Below, in pieces: positions 36,206-47,978 of a stretch of DNA of 64,000 nucleotides. How positions within the stretch are numbered: position 1 is the first letter of the stretch; each line of letters starts with the position of its first letter. The notes beneath the pieces were generated by a model, which saw only the letters and a list, made by a program, of their open reading frames with translations, was not told the DNA's origin and ran no database searches. A program made the position numbers and the translations under genes. This stretch comes from Chrysoperla carnea (lineage: Eukaryota; Arthropoda; Insecta; Neuroptera; Chrysopidae). The stretch lies in the NCBI RefSeq assembly GCF_905475395.1, contig NC_058340.1, positions 69,976,181-70,040,180 on the forward strand, given 5' to 3'.

Positions 36206-38970
36206 TTATTGTAACTGACGCACATACAAATTGTATTTTTAAAATGTAGTTTAAAAATACGCTTTTCTTTTTGCACACACATTTTCTATTTTTGCAAGAG
36301 ACCCTCCTACTTTTTCTGTTTTATTTGTAAATCAAGGCTGATTTTAAAATAAATAAAAAAATTTGCAATTTTTTTTCTTTTAAGTTAAATAGAAAGTGAA
36401 TTTGCATGATTTGCATTCATAAGTGGGAGACATATGGTAATGAAATATTTAAATACAGGATAATTTTCAAATTACCCACTTTTTATAGTCTGAAAAAGTT
36501 TTATGAAATAAATTTTTTTGTACAAAAGTCAAGTACCTAATATACTGATAAAATAATTCTCTAATCAAAGAAAAAATCAAGGTCTTTTAATAAATTCATT
36601 ATCAATTCATATATTCAAGTATTTCAACGTGTTACACCTTGAGCCTTGTTGTAGCTATAAACAAGCTTTTCCTTTAAGATTCCAAGCTAAAGTAGACTTA
36701 AAAATTAGTTTAAAAATATTTAAAATTAAATAAAAAATACAAACCTTTTCATGGGTATATGTATTTATTTTAAATAATTCCAATTGATTTTTTTTTTGTA
36801 ATGGAAACGCGCGACTACATTCCAGGAAGCAATTGGATTTGGGCCAAGTTCGCTCCGACAACAAGCCCGAAAATAAATCACACAGCAACACTACACACTT
36901 CACAAACACACAACGTTTGAATTACAAGTGAACGAATTGTAATATTTTGCCGTTTGCCTCAGTGGCATTTTACAGAATTATTAATGATATGTTAAGTCTC
37001 CCCACCATACTAGTTACATCTATATACAGATTACATTGCCGTGTGTAATGTGGAAATTCTGTTTTTTTTTTTTTTTAATGTGGAAAAACTATTGATATCA
37101 ATCTGTTTTTTTGAATGTTGATTTATGTACTTGACACTTAGTCTAGTTAACAAGTTCAGATTGATGAAATATAGAAATACTAATCATAAAAATATGTGTG
37201 ATAGAAGCGTTTTCAACCAGTGGCGTAGCTAGCTTATCTCGCGCCCGGGTCACAATACATCTTTAGCGCCCCCTCCTCCATTCGAAAACCATATATTATA
37301 AGTAAAATATACTCGCAAATTAATAAATAAATCAATTCATAGGCTCAAGCTAGGTTATAAATTTGAGACAAAAAATGTAGTTGAGAAAACAAGACTAGAT
37401 TTTGAAATGTATATGATCATCTAAAATTAGTTCAAAAGGTATCTATTATATATCTATAGCCAATTCGCCGGGCATTTTGCGGTGTCTTCTTACACGTATT
37501 ATTGTATCAATAACCCATTTTTCACAAAGAGGTTTCGCTTTTTCTATTGCCTCATGTTAAGCCTCTATTGCCTCAAGGTTTATCATAATAAACCTTGTCT
37601 CGAATTTCGGCTAGTTATGCTGCTAATAATTCAAGATTATATCTAACATATTATTTTATCAGGCAAGTCAAGAAAGGAGATAATTTATGTAAAGCGGAGA
37701 TGCCATAAAGTAGTGCTGACAGATACAGGTCGAGTTAGCTCCGCCAGTAGAGGAGACGTGCCATTTCTATTAAGAATATATTATTACAGTTTGATTTAAA
37801 CTATTAGTGTTCCTTTTTTTTCTTTTTATTTACGAATTAACATTTATTATATGTTACTAAATTTAAAATATATTTTCCAGAAACAAACAAATCATTCTAG
37901 CCATTTATACTCTGTATATGGAAGTTATATGACGTTCATACGAAAGTTTTTTTATTAATTGTTCATAAAGTGAAATTATAAGAAATATATAGATTACATA
38001 AAATTATTTAATTTATTAAGTGATAATTTATTGTCATTTAGAAAAATCGAAAAAAATAATTTTTTTTTAGTATTATAACTTAGAATATATATTTCTAAGT
38101 ATTATAACTAGAATATTCAATATTGCATAATATTATGTATAAACTTCTAAGAAAAAAAAAAACTAGCCGGATTTGAGCATGCTAAAATCGAATAACAGAT
38201 TTTCGTTCCTTTAAAACGTTTATCTTCTTGCCAAATACTGTTGAATTTAAAGAAATTTTAGTTTTACCCATCTATGCTCAAACGAAGTTCGCTCTAGTCG
38301 ACGTTCGTTATCTGGAGTAATTTCAAAGTATTGAAAATTGAAAATTTTGTTTAATTATTTAGCTTTAGATGTTTCGAAAACCGAGGCAGAAAGCGAAAAA
38401 TTGTATTATTATCTGTCGTCTACATTCATGAAGTTATAACAAAATTCATGGTACAAATAATGTAAATCCTAAATCAAAAATTGCCTTGGTGGTCGTACTA
38501 TCTTAAAAGACATGAAATACCATATTTTCAGATAAACTTTTTTCAATGAATACCCTCAATTCCAAAGGTTTATTATGGCACATATACTTATAAAAGATTT
38601 ATTATCAAAATTTATCTAAATAATAATTTATTAGAATATTCTGGAATTTACCAATATAATCTATAACTTGATATAAATCTACAAGTTTCTCTAAAATTGC
38701 TTATGTAATACAAATTTTAAACATAATAAATTATGTTAATATATACGTTTAATAATTGCAATTTATTAATTTTATGCAAAACTAAATATTTAATTTCAGG
38801 GCCGGATTAAAACCTAGACAGAGTGATCAACTGGCACAAAAGAAATTGAAAATATTTTATAGAAAGAAAATTTAATAATATTATTTTAGATTTTTACGTA
38901 AATTTAGCAAATTTTGTATTTTGGAAAAACCTTTTACCAATTTTACATTCAATAATGGGTTCTTGACATT
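36206..38970. other. Gene-free spacer with isolated transposon ends
   Basis: A G/C-richer patch at 36780-36910 could be a 5' UTR exon on the minus strand, with a possible donor at 36745, but it has no start codon in good context. CAGTGGCGTAGCTAGC at 37219 and CAGGGCCGGATTAAAA at 38800 look like single hAT-type ends without partners in the window. Confidence 0.4.
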
Positions 38971-38975
38971 TCATA

Positions 38976-39573
38976 CAGTGGTGGATTTACACTAGGGGCA
39001 GTCGGGGCTAGTGCCCAGGGCGGCAAATTTTCTAGGGCGGCAAAATTTGGAATGTGAGAAAATATTTTCTATACAATATATAATTAACTAATTCTTTTAA
39101 ATAAACATTTTATTTTTCAAGAAATATAATTTATGCATTATGTATCAAATCAAAATTTTGTATATTATAATATGGGAAATTTAAGTGAAAACTATTAAAA
39201 TAGTTTAATTTATTTATTTCCATAAAGGTTTGCAAAAATACAATTTGATATTTTTATTTTCTGGAATTGATAAATTAATATAGTTTTTTTGAAGAATTAA
39301 AAATATTTTCAAATTATGTATGTCTTTTTGATAACAGAAACTTTAATTGATCAATGAATTTTCCTAAAATTGGAGAATTATCAAATAATATTAATTAATT
39401 TTAATTTAAAAGAACAGTAATAATAATATGTAATACATAATAAATTTTCTGCAATTAATTAGTTATTCTAATTTTTTAAAAATAAGGTATCAAAACTATT
39501 AAAATAAAATTTCAGTCATAGGGCGGCATTTTCTAAAGTGCCCCAGGGCGGCAGAAATTTAAATCCGGCCCTG
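38976..39573. mobile_element. 598-bp hAT-type MITE with 8-bp target duplication
   Basis: Flanked by a perfect 8-bp direct repeat ATTTCATA (38968-38975 and 39574-39581). The ends read CAGTGGTGGATTTACACTAG on the left and CAGGGCCGGATTTAAATTTC on the right (reverse complement), followed on both sides by GGGCGGCA blocks. Start CAG plus an 8-bp duplication is typical of hAT. The interior is A/T-rich and non-coding. Confidence 0.88.
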
Positions 39574-40126
39574 ATTTCATATGATCGGATTACTGTTAAG
39601 TCGGGAAAAACTTTTAATATATCTAGAAACTAGACTTTTAATAATTTTTTAACAGCAGTAGCTATAGAATGCCAAAAAATAAAAAAATTAGTTTGCAAAT
39701 GGTAATATTGACCTGAAAATTTTAAATTGATAAGCACTTAATTGCATCTCAATTGTTACTAGACAAAATAAAATACTATACAGGAGATTCTGTAAAAATT
39801 GATGGGAATAATGACTTCAAAAATAAAACCTCAATAAACTTTCAAGAAAATTCGATTAACTGATTTATTTAAACCCCCTCTTTCTTCAAAAGTTCCACAA
39901 AATTCAAAGGAACTTTTTTCCTTATGTTTTAAAAAGCAATGAGTTGAAAACAAGAAAATGATCTTAAAAATTTACCTACTTTTCATTTATTAAAACATTA
40001 ATCCTTTTCATAAAAAATATATTAAAGTATTTCGATTTACAGTCGAAAGAAAATTGTAAGTAGGTATTAAATCTAAATAATTATAATATTTTCTTTTTCA
40101 TTGTAAAAATGTAAAAATACACTTAC

Positions 40127-40203
40127 TTGAAGTTGGCCGCAAAAACTTCTTCCAAAGGCAAAGTTCCGGGGTCTGCTTCCCAAAAGTTGTGTAAATTTTC
40201 CAT
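40127..40203 (-). CDS. Probable first coding exon of an unidentified gene
   Basis: ATG at 40203 in good context (CATAAATGG) opens 25 codons plus two bases and ends in a consensus donor AA|GTAAGT at 40127/40126. The peptide starts MENLHNFWEADPG and continues TLPLEEVFAANF. It is acidic, and the patch is much less A/T-rich than its surroundings, which suggests selection. No continuation could be found at lower coordinates, so the next exon is far away or too short for me to see. An overlapping frame from an ATG at 40212 is also open but its composition is less protein-like. I do not recognise the protein. Confidence 0.45.
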
Positions 40204-40745
40204 TTATGTCCTCTCATTTTTGCCGGTCAATTTGCGTTTCGTAGTTTATTTTCGAATTATGAACTGATAAACAGTATTTTTTTGTTGTCAGACTTTCACG
40301 ATTGCAAGTGAATGAAAATCAACTTTCGAGTTTTGAAACTGCTTGTATTCATAATAAAGATTTAAAATAGTCCTTGATATATTTGGAAAAACTCTGTATT
40401 AATAATGTATCTGTACTTAAGAACAAACATGTCACGCTTCTGGGTGGCCTGCTTTATTCTATTTATTATTTTATTAATTTAAGAACATAATTTAAAAACA
40501 AAATAAATTGTTTACAATAATAGTATTCTTTAAAGGTACATAATATCATTTATTTTAATTATAATCATTTTATTTATCACAAGTTTAGAAATTAATTCTA
40601 GATAATTCGTCTAAACTAGCTAAGCAATTCAGAGCTGTCCTTATGTAATTTATTTTATATGTCAAGATTACATATAGACTTATATTTAATATATAGACCA
40701 CCAAAAATATTTTGGTGAGGGAGCAATATCAACTTCATGGGCATT

Positions 40746-41110
40746 TTTTAACCGACTTCAAACAAAAAGGAGGAGGTTATCAATTCGACTGTATTTTTTT
40801 TCTTTATGTTTGTTACCTCAGAACTTTCGAGTGAGTGAACCAATTTTGATGATTCTTTATCTATTTGAAAGCTTCTCGTGTGGTCCCATTTCATTTTGAT
40901 TGAGTTATGATAACGACATCCATGATAAAATCATAAAAGTCTTAAATTTGCATTAAGTATGCACGACAAGAGGACGAATAGCTCAAAATCACGCAAACCG
41001 ATTTCGATGATTCTTTTTTTAGTGATAAATTAGTTAGTGCACTTCAAGTTCACTAAAAATCACAACATAAAAAAAAACTTTTAAGAAAAAGAAAACCGAC
41101 TTGAAAAGAA
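40746..41110 (+). repeat. Dispersed repeat, AACCGACTTCAAA family, copy 2
   Basis: Forward-oriented match to 700-1055. The right end repeats ACCGACTTGAAAAG in direct orientation relative to the left end, so the ends are not inverted repeats. Confidence 0.75.
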
Positions 41111-41621
41111 AAACAAAGATAACTACTCGTGCTTTAAATCGTCAAAAATATATGATTTTTGGAATTTTTTGGGGTCAACATTATTACTACACAGTTCCTA
41201 ACACAATTTTTTTAAAAATCCATACATTTGCATAAAATTTATTTTCAATTTATATTACATAACATTTGATAATAATTATAAATATTTGATGAGTTCTGAT
41301 GAAACAGCAACAATAATAAAAAAATTGTTTTGAACACTTTAATTTTTACGAATATTTCTCAGTATAGTAAATTATTATAAAAAATATATATTTAATATTT
41401 GGTAACTGTTTAAAAAAAACAAAATTAATATACATAGGAGGAAGGGGGAAAGTGAACCAAAAAAATTTGTATACCAGGCAGGACCCCGAAGGTGCAAGGA
41501 ATGGGCAATTTAATTCGTATAGCGGAAATGTTTAGATCAATCATGAACCCAAGAGAGATTGACGAATTTTGCTATAATATTGGGTGGGCTGAATTAGACA
41601 GTCCAAAAACGTTGAAAAATT

Positions 41622-41705
41622 CAGAGTTCCTAAGACTTTTTCAGAGGGTTGTAAGACTTATTAAGACTTTCTTCAAATATTTTTTCCATCAGGGCAGGAA
41701 CAGTA
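41622..41705. repeat. Fragment of the CCTGGTGGAAAAAATATTTG MITE family
   Basis: Shares AAATTCAGAGTTCCTAAGAC and TTCAAATATTTTTTCCA with 12347-12489. The 99-codon ORF at 41492-41791 runs into this repeat and is not supported as a gene. Confidence 0.55.
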
Positions 41706-41777
41706 AAATCATATCGTATACTTTTTATGGCTCCTCTTTTTTTTTTTTATTAAAGAAAAAATGTATATTGGAATGCT

Positions 41778-43568
41778 TTATTCATGTTTAAGCACTTGAT
41801 TTAATTCCTGAAAATCTGTTACAAACCATTTTGCATTTGATTTTACCTTTTCACGGATGACATTTCCACCGTAACCTTCAAAAAAATATAAAAAGTAAAT
41901 ATTTAAAGAAAAATAAATGTTAAAAGTGGAGTAATAAAAGTTCTGTGAAGTAAGAGTAAGAATAAATAAAATGTACTCCTCTTAATAGAGGCTCTCTCAA
42001 TCGTTGAGAAAGGGACCACATTTGTTCCTGCAATAATTCAATTAAAACGCGATTAAAGGAATCGATTCTTCTTGGTCAATATGCGAGGGTTTTTCAACAA
42101 ATATGTCTTCGCCATGCTGAGCATGAGTATCTTCTCAGATAGCCAGGTCGCAATTCGGACCCTTGAGACGTCAGGATTGTTAATAAGGCCATAGAATAAA
42201 TTACCAATAAATGCATCAGCTGGTGGACACGCTTCTAAATCTGTTGCACCATCTCCAATCATTACCAAATTTTTATATCCAAATTTTTCTTTTAAATATT
42301 GTATTACTTGAGATTTTCCACCACTTTTCGATGTTGGCTCATTTTCATCAAATCCAGCATATTCTCCTACAAAAAAAAATCATTTCAAGATTGAATAAAC
42401 ATTACCAGAAAAATAAAATACAATTGAGGCAATAAAAAAGCAAAAATTTAACGCAATAGGCAAACATGGTTCAGAAATCGTTGGACCTATAAAAGTCAGA
42501 TAAACAAGCCAATTTCTTGTGGAGGAAATACCCCTGGTGTAAATATTTTCTGCCAATTGGCTAATTCATAAATTTTACTTAGATTTTAGACTTACTCATT
42601 CTTCTAGAATTGTTTTTAAATATGTTTTCTATGTTTAAAATTTAATATTTACCATTATAATAGAATTTTAATCGATTCGCAAATATATTTTCCAAAGGTA
42701 TATTTAATTGACTAGCAATTGGAACAATTATCGAACGAAATCCACCAGAAATTAAATAAATTGGTATTTGTCGACTTTGTAGAGTTTGAATAAGTTGCCT
42801 AAAAAATACATCAAACATTCGTTATTATAAAAAAAATCATTAACTTAAATATCCTAAACTTACTTACTTAACACCAGGTGTTAATTTTGGTGGTTGCATT
42901 CGAATAAAATCTCTAATTTGTCCCAAATTTGGTTTGATTATATTTAAACGTAAGCGTAATGATTCCTCAAACGTCATTGAACCGCCCATTGCCTTTTTAG
43001 TCCTAAAAAATTGGATTAAAATCGTTTAAACAATAAAAAAAGCTAGATTTTTGTTATCAATTTCTGTCTCAACTATTCGGTTTACAAAAAAATGTTTCAA
43101 ACATAAAATATTCACGTATTTATAAAGAAGAACTTTCTAATTTAAAACTTTCATATTATTTTTGTCAGTTATGAATCAGAATGAGTTTTTAATTGAACCT
43201 GAAAACTTGAGATTGAATTCGCTGCCGGTATAAGATGTGTGCCTTTGAAATTAACATTTTTCGTTTGAAACATTTGCCTCGATCAAATTTATTTATCGAA
43301 TTTTAAGCATATATCAACTTAAAAAAGAAAACACCCTGTATCTCTCTTTGTTTGCATGCATATTTTTTTAACATCGCACCGCTACTCGTCATTAATAAAT
43401 CGAACTTAAAATTGCATGTTAAGTTACTTACAAATTAGCAACTTCTTCGCCTTTCATACAAAATTTGGCAAGTTCATCAATACCTTCTTCTTGGATCAAG
43501 GTTGAATCCACGTCAAAGCATACAGCATCTGCATTCTTCCAAGTAGTTTGTGTTTCCGTATAATACAT
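41778..43568 (-). CDS. PSPH: Phosphoserine phosphatase
   Basis: Five exons (43568-43432, 43002-42868, 42798-42653, 42366-42205, 41875-41778) join to 678 nt, 225 residues, the same length I recall for the human enzyme. It catalyses the last step of serine synthesis, phosphoserine to serine, in the cytosol. HAD-superfamily motifs are all present. FDVDST holds the nucleophile D19 and acid D21. The remaining motifs are EEGIDELAKF, ISGGFR (motif II serine), LKFYYNGEYAGFDE, a lysine in SGGKSQVI, and GDGATDLEACPPADAFIG (motif III). The end GYGGNVIREKVKSNAKWF also fits. I chose the ATG at 43568; the frame is open further upstream to about 43613 but only non-ATG starts are found there. TTTATT overlapping the stop codon is an AATAAA on the coding strand. 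Confidence 0.95.
43088..43345. repeat. Dispersed repeat S, copy 2, in PSPH intron 1
   Basis: Matches 24845-25035 with a small internal insertion (TTTTTGTCAGTTATGAATCA region). Both ends carry the inverted GTTTGAAACATTT/AAATGTTTCAAAC. Confidence 0.65.
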
Positions 43569-43619
43569 GTTATCGATTATAGAATGATTTGAAGTATTCT
43601 TGATTTGAAACAAATAAAT

Positions 43620-45830
43620 ATAACACTTTAATTAAATCAATCGATTAAATTGTTTTGAAAATTAAATATTTTAGATATGATTTTTATTTTTTAAATACAA
43701 AACAAATTCATTTAGAAAAAAATAAATAAAAGGTTACAGAGGTTGTTTTACAAAATTATAAGCCAGTCAAACAATACCTACTTAAAAATTTAATTTAACG
43801 AAACGAAAAATATGCTTAACATTTTAAAAGTTTGGGATTTATTCATATTAGGAGCAGTCAGACCTTTAAGTACATAGACTGAGCATCGCCTATTTTTCTG
43901 CAGTGAGAGGTGTTCCAAAATTTGAAGAATTTGAGAAAGGAATACGGAAGATAAGGTATGGACAGAAAAAAAATATCCTGGAGAAATAATATATAAGGAT
44001 CGGATTATCTTGATTTTTAAGAAAGCAGCCAATTGCCTGGATAAATTGAGGAGTATTATGATCCGCCATTTTATGTCTTTATAATATACCTATTTGGTAT
44101 AAATCTTCCAATATATTTTTTCCCCAATTTTTAACAAATAATCGCCTTTTTTCGATTCTAACATTGTAATCTCTTCAATATTTTCGCATATTTGTTCACT
44201 TTGCCTGGACACAAAAAGGCGAACGAAAAAATCTACTAAGTGTTAATTAGCAAATGTTGATTTTATATTTGAAAAACAGCAACGAATTATACCAATTTAC
44301 AAATCAAGAAAAATTAAGTAAAAGTTTCAAAATGAATAGTAATTTTTGACTGGACTATTGCCTGTGATAAGATAAGTGTTATGTAATATGTGTGTTGTTC
44401 ATTTGCATATATCAGAAATATTCGTCACGCTAATAAAACTATAATAATTAACTGATTATCTTTAAATCGGTAATAAACAACTACTATTTTTTATATATCA
44501 TTTATTGAAATGTCTATATAAATTCATGTTTGTAATAAAATGACTATAAATTTTTCAAGTACACATAACCTAACTATATAATTTATATAGGTTAGTTTTC
44601 ATATCTGAGTTATAAAAATATTTTTATTATCTAATAATTTGGAAACTATAATAGATAAAATAAGTTTTTTAAAGGCTTAAGAAAGGCAATTAAATATATA
44701 AAATAATATTGTTTCAAAAGCGCTATATAAAAAATTTGAAAAATACCCAATGCGCAAACTCTTCAAATTGAAAATGTCCTTAATATGAAGACGTAAGCGA
44801 ACGTTTCAATTCAACTCGTGTCTGAGACTTATAAAACTAGGCCTTATGTGTCGTAAATATTATTTAAGACCTTTTCAGCAACTTTTTAAACCTAAGCCTT
44901 AAGACATTATTTCAGAACTATAATTCCTCAAAAATTCAGAATTCGAATAATAATATCACTAACTCTCACAGTAACTATTCATAACTAACATAAGAATACC
45001 TTTTCAGGAACTTTTAAGGCCGTTAATCGTAAGATATCCCAAAACTACTCATACGCAATTCCCTCGAAGTCAAATTCAATTCTATTACTAACATAAGAAC
45101 TATTTCATTATTTTGTCATTTTATTATATATGTATAATATGTACAGAGTCATTCAGAATGTCCATAAAAGTGAATAAATTACTGATAAATACATCACGAC
45201 TTTTCAATAAAACTATGGAGAATAGAAGTAAGGAGGACAATCTTAAATAGTGGTTAAAGTAAAAATGTCCAGGTGTAAACAGAAAATAACAGTTCTAAAA
45301 TTGACCAGAATGGCGCTTGTGTAGCAAAAGTTGTTTGATGTGAACTTCTCTATCCTTCTCTAACAACTTAATTAGATATTTATCTTACTCTTATTATATT
45401 ATGTTTGATGTTAACTTCTCTATTCTTCTTTAACAACTTGTTTAGATCTTTATCTAACTCTTATTACTTTATTTTAAACATTACACTTTTGCTACAGCAG
45501 CGCCACCAATTTTCTGCTTTTCGGTGGACACTATAAATGCAGCGATTATTCTCCTTGTCTCTACCCTCCATAAATAAAACATAAATAGCAAGTTCAAGGA
45601 TGCAAAATTAAAACAAATGTTAATCGCAATAACTATTAATAAGAGGCGGTTCCTTTTGTGGGTCGCCATTTTTTATCGAAATGCATTTAAATACATTATA
45701 GTTTCTACAATTTAAAAAATCTAAAACCTTAAACCAAATAACATTTTGGCCTACCTAAAGATGGATACATAGTGAGGCACAATGTAAGAGCAATGTCCCT
45801 GGCCATCTTGTAAAGCATTAGAGATAGAAC
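43620..45830. other. Gene-free spacer with a 70-bp tandem duplication
   Basis: At 45331-45470 a block of about 70 bp, GTTTGATGT(G/T)AACTTCTCTAT...CTTATTA, occurs twice. The ORF at 45481-45669 (-) is a 62-codon hydrophobic/basic frame with no family I recognise and no splice context. Confidence 0.45.
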
Positions 45831-45834
45831 AAAA

Positions 45835-46215
45835 GTTTAAATGTTCCTTATAAAAAAATAAACAACTTTTGTTTGAAACCTTTTTTCGTAAAGATCACCG
45901 TTTACCCGTGAGGGTGCAAATTATAACAAAATTATGGTGTCTATTTTCTCCAAAACTGTAAAAGATAGGGAGGGAGTTGAAAATTTGTAGGTAGCTTCAA
46001 CTAGTGGTTTTGTGAAACATTCTCGAAAACGGAAAAAAAAAATCAAGAAAATACCAAAAGCAAAAGCGACCGAATGGCCTCCATAATTGTGTTGGTTGCG
46101 AGTGCCGTTGCTTATTTAAACTTTTCTAATTTATTAAAAATAATGCAAGCACTGGTATTCAACACTTTCCATACAGGGTGTTTTAACAACCAACTCAGTC
46201 AATTGTTTGTTTTCA
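45835..46215 (-). repeat. Dispersed repeat R, reverse copy
   Basis: Contains TTTACCCGTGAGGGTGCAAA and CAATTGTTTGTTTTCACTT, the reverse complement of the left part of the copy at 5912-6513. The GACA run is absent. Confidence 0.65.
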
Positions 46216-47562
46216 CTTATTTTATTAATGAATCGGGCTTTTTTATTAGGGTAAATCGCAGTGGGAGACCAAATAAGACTAAATAGTATTATTAATTACT
46301 TAAAATATGCTGTCTAAAGTTAATATTTCTCGCTCAAATCAAATCAAGAAATGCGTTTGTGTGGCCATTTGAGTCTTAAAAATTTTCTTTTTATTTTTGA
46401 TACAAAGCGTTAAAACTAAGACAACTTAAAATAATTAAAATTTAAAAGAATCAATACTAACTTGAATTAATAAACTATGTCCAGATAGTCCATTGAATAT
46501 AATTTGATATATTCTATTAATTATTCTAAAGAACAGATCCATCCAGTTTTGAAAATGATCTGACTCTTTTTTAAAACGAAGATTATACAAAATCGTTTTA
46601 ATACTCATTGATTGATTACCTTCGACATTATGTTAATTTTTTTTCTTCAACATTTCGATATATTAAGTTATATTTTCAAATCGTTTTTGTTTACACACAA
46701 AATTTCTAAAATTTATTTTTGTAACCTAATTTTCGGAATACATATCGAATTTCTTTGTTGTAAGTACTTAAAATATATTTTATATACTTATTTAAAATAA
46801 ATTATAGCTTAATTAAATAGTTAAGTTAATTATTTTATCTGTCACACTGACAATGCAAATTGAATTTCAAGGTAATCAACTACAAAATTTTTTTTAGGTA
46901 AAATTTGTATCAATTTATTATTTTATTATTACTCGTAATAATTTTTTAACGCATGTCTACTAGATTTAAATTTTATTATTAATGGCCGCATTCATAAAAT
47001 AAAAACTGTTACATATGCGATAAAATAGTGGCCATTTTGAAACTTCAGCTAATGACAACAGGCTTATATGTAATGAAATATAAATGCCGAGCTAATGATC
47101 GGATGACTTGTCGTAAAATTTATTTTTATTTTTTGGCCTTCTCGCTTGTCTAAATACTGATTTTACTAGCTAATGCTGATAGATAATCGCACTAAATTTT
47201 TTCGCACAGGAAAGCCTTTAGTAAACATTAAGACTTGGCAGATCAAGTCCGGTCTTTTTGTTTATTTTTAATAAAGCAAGCAACCTATAAGAGACACTTT
47301 AATGACCATTTAAGAGGGTATAAACAGTTATTTTGACATCGTGAGCACAAAATTATTTGCTGTCGGTACAGTAGATTAAATTTCAATTTAGCGCCCCTAA
47401 CGTTTGCTCGATCAATTACTTCAATTGGGATCTGACATATGGGCGGGGCTAAAAAAACATGGCTGACATAAAGTGACAAATTTTAAAAATAACATAGCAA
47501 TACATACTCTTTGTACTATTTTTCAAGAAGAGAATGATTAATATTAATGAAATTTGTTGTTG

Positions 47563-47746
47563 AGGACAAACAAAACCGAGTAATCGTAATATTACTGAAG
47601 GTGAAAGACTTTTGAAAGCAGGTCATGTGCTTAAATGTGGAAAAAATCAAGTCGAAAGTGAGGAGGATGTGCTCAGTTTAACTTCATACTGTTTACAAAC
47701 AACTAATTTAAAAGAAAAGTCTCATCAAATCGATATAGATAAATAA
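47563..47746 (+). pseudogene. Fragment resembling a SWIM-type zinc-finger transposase-like protein
   Basis: A 61-codon frame without a start codon, opened by an upstream TGA and closed by TAA at 47744-47746. It includes ERLLKAGHVLKCGK and a CLQTTNLKEKSHQI block. These resemble the segment just before the SWIM finger in a transposon-derived protein family common in insects. The cysteine-histidine SWIM motif itself is missing. The family call is from memory of motif style and is weak. Confidence 0.3.
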
Positions 47747-47978
47747 ATATCTCTTCAAGTATTCTTGATGCCAAAACAGTAATTTTTTTAGCTCAATAAT
47801 ACATTATAAACATCATTCTGTAAAATATGAGGATGTCTTCATCTTAAATGCGACACATTGAATAAAAAACATGACTTTGCCAATCTTATTAATATAATGA
47901 ATTTTTTCGCGAGGCAGCTCTAATTTTAGTTCTGCGCGGAACGATTAGAAAAATAACAAATATACAGAAAATAAAAAT

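Noticed and set aside
41492-41791. 99-codon plus-strand ORF
   Set aside because: Starts in unique DNA, runs through a MITE fragment and ends in PSPH 3' sequence; no protein-like continuity.
42053-42204. Read-through extension of PSPH exon 4
   Set aside because: A consensus donor (G|GTAATT) follows the conserved FIG motif, and the spliced exon at 41875 restores the family C-terminus.
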